Part shown: one piece after another, positions 56,835 through 64,000 of the stretch
Layout: each line of letters opens with the position of its first letter
How positions within the stretch are numbered: the stretch's first letter is position 1
DNA from: Taxawa tesnikishii (nom. ined.)
Taxonomy: Eukaryota; Ascomycota; Dothideomycetes; Dothideales
Direction of reading: 5' to 3'
DNA length: 64,000 nt
Assembly (NCBI GenBank): GCA_030247885.1
Contig: JAPDRO010000009.1
Coordinates: 620,001-684,000 of the forward strand
Position numbers and translations under genes: made by a program
Notes under the pieces: generated by a model
The model's database searches: none
What the model was told of the DNA's origin: nothing
The model's input: only the letters and a program-made list of their open reading frames with translations

Positions 56835-57881
56835 ATGGCACATATTGCAGATGGCCTCAAAGAGAAAGGAAACGCACTTTTCAAATCAGGCGATTACGCC
56901 GGCGCAGAAGAACAGTACACGCTGGCCATCCAGAGATATTCGCGCAATCCCCTGCTGTTTACAAATCGTGCCTTCAGCCGACTCAAGCTTCAGAGATGGG
57001 AGGGTGCCATAGATGACTGTTTACATAGCATCGACCTCACCGGTCAGGCTGGGAACTTCAAGGCGTGGTATTATCTAGGTAGGTACGTGGCGTCGATTAC
57101 AAGTTCCAGATCACCGCCGCATTGCCACTCCACCATCCTGTATGCACCTTGGGTAATTTCCAATCACAGAAAGACTCATTTTCATTCGTTTGAAGTGGCA
57201 TCTGTATATGTCACCGTTGACTCTTCACGCTAACGACCACAAGCCCAAGCACAACTAGCACTCCATCATCCCAATGAAGCCCTGGCATCCGCTCTGAAAG
57301 CGTACGAACAAGTCCTCTATCCCTCACTTGCTACCGCTGCATCGTCCACATCTTCACTATCGACAATCTCCGCCTTCGTCCTGCAGTGCAAGCGGGCGAA
57401 ATTCTCAGCCCGAGAGCGCGAGCGACTCCGCCGCCGACAGGACATCCTCGCAGAGCTCGAGGACGCACTGGAACGGAACAAGCGCACGCAACTCAGCGAC
57501 ATCGAATCGCAGCTCCAAGCCGGCACGATCGGCGTCGTGGAAGCGGACGAGCAGCGCAGGGAAACCTGGGACGAGGCGCGCAGGAAGGTCGACGAGCTGC
57601 GCAACGTCTTCGCCATGGCGGATCCCGAGAACCATGCCGCGCGCGAGGTGCCCGACTACCTCGTTGACACCATCACGTTTGAGATCATGCACGATCCCGT
57701 CGTGACCAAAAACGGGCATTCCTACGAGCGTGCGACGCTGATTGAGCACCTCAAGCGCAGTCCTACGGATCCGCTGACGAGGGAACCGCTCACCGTCGCG
57801 GATCTCAAGCCGAATGTGAGCTTGCGGCGCGCATGCGAGGAGTTCTGGGAAAGCGCGGGGACGTGGGCTGTGGAATGGTAA
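56835..57881 (+). CDS. CHIP-like E3 ubiquitin ligase (TPR + U-box)
   Basis: A co-chaperone ubiquitin ligase that marks Hsp70/Hsp90 clients. Exon 1 is 56835-57078, a 165-nt intron follows, and exon 2 is 57244-57881; 293 residues, frame intact. Three TPR repeats (residues about 5-110) begin ADGLKEKGNALFKSGDY, with the carboxylate-clamp-type Lys/Asn positions present (KEKGN, FTNRAFSRLKL). A charged coiled coil (ARERERLRRRQDILAELEDALERN) links to the C-terminal U-box, about residues 212-285: VPDYLVDTITFEIMHDPVVTKNGHSYERA and DPLTREPL. This order and length match human STUB1/CHIP. Budding yeast lacks this ligase. Confidence 0.92.
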
Positions 57882-58700
57882 GGTGGCAGGAGTGCAAGCT
57901 GCTATTTGGGGAAATTCAACGATCAGCAAAAGAGATTGAGAGACTCAATCTATTGGGTCGAAGGAGCAATTGGGATTGTTTGGTCGTCATTGTCGCTAGT
58001 GTTCTCTTTTGCATTTTTGGCGGATACCCTACAGTTGCCGCAGGTATTTTTGAGTATGAAGGCAATAGTTTTTGAAGTTGTGAAGAAAGTACGTCGTCTT
58101 CGACCTGTTGCCATCGTTCTTGTGTCAATAACCTAGTGTTAGAAAGACCCATGTTCTCACATTTGAAAGGCACTATTTGAGGAGGGGGGGGCGCCGTTCT
58201 CGGGCCCGCACGCACCCCTTCCTATCACCCACACAACCTTCGCCCCTAATCATCTGCTCCGCAAGTTACAGGCAAATGTCAGCATATCAGCAATTAACAT
58301 AGGACATAAATGACACTCTTCTCAACAACCAGTTAAACTGATCGTTGAGAACACTGGTAGGCGGAGCGTACTTGGCTGCAGTTTTCTCTTCCTCACACTC
58401 GTGCTCGTGGAATGAGCAGATGTCGTGATAGTAAGCGCACTTTGGCTTTTTTCCCCTACGGATTCGTGGGCATCCAGCAAAGCTTCTTTGCCAATCATCC
58501 TGAATTTCACTTGCGCTTTAAATGAAGCGCAGAATTCGACAGTCTCACCATCCTACTGTATCTTGATCTTTCCCGCCGCTTCAGTTGCCTTCTCTCATAC
58601 ACAAGCGGAAGAACATGTGCTGGCTGATTGATGTTATCGACGAAGAAGAGCAGTTACCAATACATTGAGCCTACGGTCGACATCACAAAAATGCAGTGCC
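57882..58700. other. Convergent intergenic region with a G8 run
   Basis: About 820 bases between the 3' ends of the CHIP-like and SSADH genes. A G8 homopolymer lies at 58184-58191. No gene supported. Confidence 0.6.
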
Positions 58701-60508
58701 TCAGTAGTGGCCGTCAAGAGTGAGTGTGCCGGTCTTCGTTATCATGTACTACTCCGATTAGTAAATTGCCAAGAGTTAGTCAATCGGCCGATACATACCT
58801 CAGCCACAGCAACATCCTTGCCACTCTCCTTTCCATATCCCGACTCCTTGATACCGCCAAATGGAGATTCTGCCGCTGACGAATTACCGGTACTATACGG
58901 GTTAGAAGAGAAAAGCACAGGCCGTCTGCAAGCACAGGATACTCACTTCATGCCAATCATACCCGCTTCCAAGTTCTCGAGCAGTCGCCAGGAGCGGTCG
59001 ATATTCTTCGTGAAGTAATAGCTGGCAAGACCCATGCTCGTCTCGTTAGCGCGCTGAACCGCTTCTTCCTCGGTGTCGAACTCGAACAACGCCAGCACGG
59101 GTGCAAACGTTTCTTCGTGCGCAATCAACATTTCCTTCTTAGCGCCGGTGATGAGCGTGGGCTCGAAGAAGTAGCCGTTGTAGCCGTTGGTGCCATGGAG
59201 CTTCTTTCCACCAAGGACGATGTTGGCGCCATGCTTGCGCGCGTCCTCGACCTGCTGTTCGGCTTTGTCGAGGCCGCGAGGGGTGGTGACTGGGCCCATG
59301 GTCGTTTTCGAATCAGCGCCGTGGCCAACGACAAGTGCTTTGGTCTTCTCGGTCAAGATCTGGGCGAACTTGTCATAGATGCCCTTTTGCACGTAGACCC
59401 GGTTTGCGGTGATGCAAGCTTGTCCTGCATGACGCCATTTAAGCGCCATGAGCGCTATATGTGAGTTAGCCTCATATCGACGAAAGACTGCAAGAGACAG
59501 ATACCGGTAGCGGCTTGATCCAAATCTGCGTCGTCGAAAACCAGGAAGGGACAGTTGCCGCCGAGCTCGAGGGTCACCTTCTTCAGCCCCTCGGCACACA
59601 ACTTTGCTACAAGCTTGCCGACGCGTGTGCTTCCAGTGAAGGTAACTTTCTTGACAAGCGGATGCCTGCATAATGCTTCGCTAAGAGGGGGTGTTCTCTA
59701 GACTTGTGGTCAATACGCTGAAGACGCCCTTTGGAAAACCAGCACGCTCTGCTAGAAGAGCCAGCGTAAGTACTGAGAGCGGTGTCTCCGGAGATGGCTT
59801 GACGATCATCGTGCAGCCGGCGGCAAGTGCTGCGCCCGCTTTGCGGAGGATCATACTGGCTCGATGTCAGCAAGAATGCCTCGCCCTTGATGAAGGTACA
59901 CCCACGCAATAGGGAAGTTCCAAGGTACCAAGGCCACCGCAACACCGATGGGCTGCTTGACCGTGAAGACTCTCCTGCCGGGAATAGCCGGCGTCTGCAC
60001 TGTCCCCTGTACTCTCTCCGCCTCTCCTGCGAACCACCAGGTGAAGCCAAGGGCATAATCGAGCTCGCCCTGGGCTTCGGCCAGAGGCTTGCCGGTCTCA
60101 TAGGTGACAATGTTCGCAATATCATCCCGATGTTGGCGGATCAAAGCATCCCACTTGAGCAAGCACTGGGCTCGCACGCGTGGGTTGACCTTCTTGAACG
60201 ATTGAAAAGCGGTATATGAGGCTTGGACAGCATTGTCGACGTCTTCAGCAGCCATGTCCGGCGCTGTCGCCCATACTTTGCCACTACCGGGATCTGTGCT
60301 ATGGTCAGTTCCCAACTCCGGAGTTGGAATCTGGCTGTTGCTTACCATAAACGTCGAAGCGATTTCCCGACTTGGCCTCGATCCATTCTCCGTTCACGAA
60401 CGACTTATCGCGAAAGACGTCCTTGTCGTTAAGCTGTATAAGATCAGCTTCATCCCAGTCTAGGATTCACTCCATTATTCGGACCTTGAAAGGAAGATCT
60501 GAAACCAT
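58701..60508 (-). CDS. UGA2: Succinate-semialdehyde dehydrogenase
   Basis: Oxidises succinate semialdehyde to succinate, the last step of the GABA shunt. Exons on the minus strand: 60508-60485, 60433-60346, 60293-59906, 59855-59505, 59454-58947, 58893-58799, 58748-58701. Aldehyde dehydrogenase signatures: [33 protein letters not shown], the glutamate in [18 protein letters not shown], the catalytic Cys in [11 protein letters not shown] and the EETFAPV segment. The C-terminal [14 protein letters not shown] then KESGYGKE is specific to SSADH rather than other ALDHs. Two frame changes, each one extra base, are needed: at G5 59687-59691 and at A4 58859-58862; with both the coding length is 499 residues in phase. 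The 24-nt first exon (MVSDLPFK) matches the family N-terminus. Confidence 0.92.
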
Positions 60509-61363
60509 GATGGATATTTGTTGCCTAACAGTCGTAGACTATAAATACAGATGATCCAATCCCCGATGGAAGCAGAAGTGTTTACAGGACAGGCCGCGTA
60601 CTTGTATTTATGCGTAGGGAGAATGTAGCACATGGTAAGGCGGGGCTATGGCAGCTGGCCGGCGGGGTTGTCAGTCATCCTGCTGAGCCCGAATAGTTCG
60701 CCGTTCGCGTCGAGCAACATGCCGCCAGTGGAGGTTTCTCGCATTTCCCGCGATGCCGTGAATGGTCGAGATGAGTGCTGGCCGAGATCTGCGTAGATCG
60801 ACCCATTACCCCACACAACACACTGGCATAGAACCTCGGTCAGCCTATCTGATTTACAGCAGTATCAAGTGGTGCATGTACCAACATATCTACAGCAAAA
60901 CAGCTCTTGCTTGTTTTTAGACGTCTCATATAGCACTTGAACGCAACGTGCAATTGTCCAAACCGCTCATACTCCGCAGCTGCTTTTGCAGCTCAAAGAT
61001 GCAGCTTCGTTGCTTGTCGCTCGGCAGCAATCCAAGACTAAGAGGCGGTGTCTGCGTCTCGATGGATTTTGTCGACTTGCAGTGTCAAAAGGGCCATACG
61101 GTACCTTTCGGTAGCCGATTTTGTCTTCAACCGACGATACGTACATGGCACTGAACTGTGTCTGTACCACCTCGCAGTCAGACTGGCGGCCTAACCATGA
61201 CATCGAATTCGGCTTCAACAATGACGGGAGAGTTTGCGAAGATCCCGGATAGGCCGGTCGATTTAGCAGAAAATGTCCCGACTCCATCCGATTTCACATG
61301 GGTATATTGACAACGCCGAAAAGACAGTCCTATCCACACATCAAGCCAAACGATGTACAGCGT
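60509..61363. other. Intergenic region
   Basis: 855 bases between two minus-strand genes. It should hold the SSADH promoter; no gene supported. Confidence 0.6.
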
Positions 61364-62035
61364 TCATGAGCCAGCCTGCGACTTGCGATCCCTTTCCTCC
61401 ATCTTCCGCCGGGCAGCCAGTACCATCTCTTCCCTCCTTCGCTTGAGCTGTTCCGCCCTCTCGTTCTTGTTCGCAGACCACCCTTGCTTCTTCTCGGCCT
61501 CCGCTACCATTGTGGCCGACCCTTCTTCTGCTGGCCCGCGTGCTGTTACCCTTGAGGAAAGGTTGTAGCGAGTGATCAGGTCCGGATGTATTGGATTCGG
61601 CTTCTGTGCGCCTGTGGTGGATGCCGTAGGAGCTGTCGGAGTAGGCATTGGCGGTTGAAAAGACGGAGGGGGCTTAGTATACGTTAGAACATTACTGGAC
61701 CTCTTCATACGTCTTCGACATGACGCGGCTGGTAGTTGAGGTGACGCTCTGCGCTGCTGACGTACCGTATCCAAGGGTCTCCCACTTAGCAGCCTCTCTG
61801 TTGTAGCCTGTAAACTCCCTCCGTTTCTTTGCAGATCCCACATGACGCTTCTCCTGTCCAGTTGAGGAAACATCTGCATGATCTGCTCCACGTGCGCGGG
61901 GTTGATCTGGCGTCCTGCATTCTGGCTGCTTGAGCGGGACGAGGGCGAACCTGGCGAGAGGAACCAGCGTATGGCAAGGAATCCAACAAGGACGACCGCA
62001 ATCAGTTGCGGTATGTTGAGCGTCTGCTCCGCCAT
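61364..62035 (-). CDS. CUE-domain membrane protein (Cue1-like)
   Basis: Exons 62035-61766 and 61672-61364, removing a 93-nt intron (GTACGT, branch TTCTAAC, CTAAG) that happens to be open in frame; 192 residues. The short N-terminus is a membrane anchor (IPQLIAVVLVGFLAIRWFL, residues about 8-27), followed by the CUE domain (about 45-85: INPAHVEQIMQMFPQLD then SVMWDLQRNGGSLQATTERLL) that binds ubiquitin. The conserved tail (HPDLITRYNLSSRV, then KKQGWSANKNERAEQLKRRRE) resembles the part of yeast Cue1 that recruits and activates the ubiquitin-conjugating enzyme Ubc7 in ER-associated degradation. The membrane anchor decides the start at 62035. The Cue1 role is inferred. Confidence 0.87.
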   Translation of the reverse strand: MAEQTLNIPQLIAVVLVGFLAIRWFLSPGSPSSRSSSQNAGRQINPAHVEQIMQMFPQLDRRSVMWDLQRNGGSLQATTERLLSGRPLDTVRQQRRASPQLPAASCRRRMKRSSNVLTYTKPPPSFQPPMPTPTAPTASTTGAQKPNPIHPDLITRYNLSSRVTARGPAEEGSATMVAEAEKKQGWSANKNERAEQLKRRREEMVLAARRKMEERDRKSQAGS

Positions 62036-62898
62036 GACTGTGAAAAAGTGGAAAGAGGCTGCCTGATGCTGGTTGGTCGTAAGCAATATAAGTATGTGGA
62101 GAACCGGTAGGAGACGGAGGCTGTAGCGATAAAGAAACCGCTTGCCGAAAAACACGCTGGTGAAAGTGTTGCCCTTTGGGAAAGACACAGAACAAGTAGG
62201 GGATCCGGATATGGATAAGGTCAGAGCACGGCTCAGAGAGGCGGAATCGTAGGATGGATAAAGTACACGTGACGCCAGCGACCCACTGCAGCGCACGAGC
62301 TTTCCCCTTCGGACCAGGAACCGAACCAACGGGCGCTTCCCCTTTCAGGGAGCGAGCGATCTTTCCCCGCCGCCTGACCTCTCGCAACGACGAACCCTCA
62401 GTGAAACCAATAACTGACGACTGCCTTACTTTGACCTCACCTCTAGATAGTCTTCTGAATCTATTCTACCACAGCCATTCTACCATCAACAACTTCATCC
62501 GCCACAAGTCACCTTTCTATCGTCCTGTTACCGTACGCTTGACCTGTCTCGTCCCGCCGCGTATCCAGCAGCCTAGAACCCGTGACTTGCCGTTCTTGCA
62601 AGACAGGGACTCGGAACAATCAACCCGCAGGGTCTTTAGCTGCTCCATTTTCATCTTCGTTGTTGCCTCAGCCTGCTCTGCCTGACAGCTTTCACCTTTG
62701 ACCTTACGCTCAGCTATCGCCTTCACGCACCCACCTCCAAGCTCTCGAGACACGCAGAGGTGCCCCTGCACAGGGGACACGCTTCCGCGGCAAAGCTGCT
62801 TGTAGAACTAGAACGAAGGCAGACACGTTCACTACCGCATTCGACTGTCCGGCTCAGAAATCTCTTCCACAACACCCAGTCGTACCGAAGCTGTCAAG
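62036..62898. promoter_or_regulatory. Divergent promoter region of the CUE and Yippee genes
   Basis: 863 bases between divergent starts. C/T-rich on the plus strand before the Yippee ATG. No specific site was assigned. Confidence 0.5.
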
Positions 62899-63298
62899 AT
62901 GGGTCTGGCTTACAACATCTATTTGAACGCTAAGAAAATCTATGGATGCAAGACATGCAAGACGCACTTGGCGGACTACGATGAAATCATCAGCAGAGTA
63001 GGCACATTCCTAGGCAAGGTCAATCCCACGGTCTTCGGCTCTCGCTGATAGATACATCTTGCAGAATTTCCGTGGCCAGCACGGCAAAGGTTTCCTCTTC
63101 AATACAGTCGTGAACGTCATCCAGGGCGAAGCGTGCGAGCGGAACATGACGACGGGCAGACACATCGTCAGAGACATATGCTGCCGGCAGTGCAAGGAGA
63201 CGGTGGGCTGGAGATACGATAAGGCATACGAGGCGACGGAGAAGTACAAGGAGGGAAAGTACATCTTAGAGGCTGAGCTTCTGTGCAACGTCAACTGA
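62899..63298 (+). CDS. Yippee-family zinc-binding protein
   Basis: Exon 1 is 62899-62997, a 67-nt intron (GTAGGC, branch GCTGAT, TGCAG) follows, and exon 2 is 63065-63298; 110 residues, frame intact. The fold's zinc ligands are the two cysteine pairs CKTC (about residues 18-21) and CCRQC (about 70-74). Family motifs: GxxGKxxLFNTVVNV, the GEACERNMTTGRHIVRDI stretch and ETVGWRYDKAYE. Its conservation in eukaryotes is very high; the same fold as Mis18 and cereblon's ligand-binding domain suggests a protein-interaction or degradation role, but no activity can be assigned from sequence. Confidence 0.94.
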
Positions 63299-64000
63299 AC
63301 GGCACGTCTCCATCTTTCGTACGGCGTTTTGGACACAAGAACTGGCCGGCTCGGGCCGGATCGGGCTTGGGATGGTATGGTCACGGTTTCCGGCATGGAG
63401 TTTAGGAAGGTCTATATCTCTTTGTTGCGACTCGACGTCAAGCAGCAATAACATATCGATATCAGGCCCCGGTAGCGGCCTTCAGACGCTGATGCGTTGG
63501 AGTGCAGAGCATGGAGCTACCAACAATGAAAAACCATTTATGAGACACGGCTTTTCAGGCACTCAAACCACTGGTAGGAAATCTTGGACGACTAACAACA
63601 ACATCGCAGCTCCTCTCAAAGGTTTCTGCCCGCTCGTAGGCTCGTTGTCGACCGTCAAGTATTGTTCTATGGAGGTAAGATAGCCCTCCCCTCAACGATT
63701 TTTGAGTACAGCAAAGGTCTCATCTTGTACAAAGAACCCATGCTACACTCAATGCGATGCATGTGGCTGGAAGAAATCTGATGAGGGAGCACACGCCGGG
63801 CCAGCATTTGCAGGGCGCAAAGGAAGAAAGAAAAGGAAAGAAAAAGACGGTCGATATACGAGCAACATCAGTAGGATAGAGGCCAGCCATTATGAACCCA
63901 GGGAAGAAACCGCTCTCGTCTACATGTTTCGTTTTTGCAGCGGATATCTTGCAACGGGAGCGCATCCGTAGAGAAGCAGGTGAGGGAATGAACTGCGGGA
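63299..64000. other. Terminal intergenic region
   Basis: About 700 bases to the window end. No supported gene; small open frames lack motifs. It may contain the 3' UTR of the Yippee gene and the flank of a gene outside the window. Confidence 0.5.

Noticed and set aside
1-64000. Transposons, virus-like elements, CRISPR arrays, rRNA or t-RNA genes
   Set aside because: No transposase, reverse transcriptase, integrase or capsid motif, no paired terminal repeats, no spaced direct repeats, and no rRNA or complete tRNA pattern was seen by eye. A profile search would be more sensitive.

Overview
The window is nuclear DNA of a filamentous ascomycete (Pezizomycotina). Short GT-AG introns of about 42-70 nt with CTRAC-type branch points occur throughout. 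The families (LPXTG-type fungal protein, DUF3602, H-type lectin, fungal CorA-like protein, Zn2Cys6 regulator) and protein style fit Dothideomycetes best; that class is an inference. I recognise no transposon, CRISPR array, tRNA or rRNA.

Layout. 0-9 kb: a DUF3602 protein (+), the SNF1/AMPK catalytic subunit (+), a single-pass membrane protein (-). 9-21 kb: the MAPK phosphatase MSG5 (-), a gene-poor 3.7 kb stretch, an LPXTG-type fungal protein (+), a small conserved protein (+), a three-repeat H-type lectin (+). 21-31 kb: a three-KH RNA-binding protein (+), tRNA 2'-phosphotransferase TPT1 (-), a seven-exon Zn2Cys6 factor (+), an orphan exon (-), RNA 3'-terminal phosphate cyclase RtcA (+). 31-42 kb: alpha/beta hydrolase (-), Stb3-type Sin3-binding protein (-), isochorismatase-fold hydrolase (+), membrane-anchored TAP-type peptidase (-), biotin synthase (+). 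42-51 kb: a fungal CorA-like protein (+), a decayed vWA-type gene, a secreted GH3 beta-glucosidase (+). 51-64 kb: ALG7 (-), SEH1 (+), a predicted membrane protein (+), a CHIP-like TPR/U-box ligase (+), succinate-semialdehyde dehydrogenase (-), a CUE-domain protein (-), a Yippee protein (+).

These are mostly independent housekeeping and signalling genes, not a biosynthetic cluster. Functional links: SNF1 and the beta-glucosidase both belong to alternative-carbon use; SNF1 and MSG5 are signalling enzymes; CHIP-like and CUE proteins both serve ubiquitin and protein quality control; TPT1 and RtcA both act on RNA phosphate ends.

The most important technical observation is that about 23 single-base frame changes interrupt otherwise well-conserved genes, nearly all at short homopolymers (often C4-C6 or G4-G6). 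Allowing one missing or extra base at each makes every gene's exon lengths add up to a whole number of codons. This pattern points to sequencing or assembly error rather than gene decay, so the affected CDS entries should be read as intact genes in a draft sequence. The best candidates for unexplained biology are the orphan exon at 28.85-29.05 kb, the TPT1/RtcA neighbourhood, and the decayed region at 45-46.5 kb.
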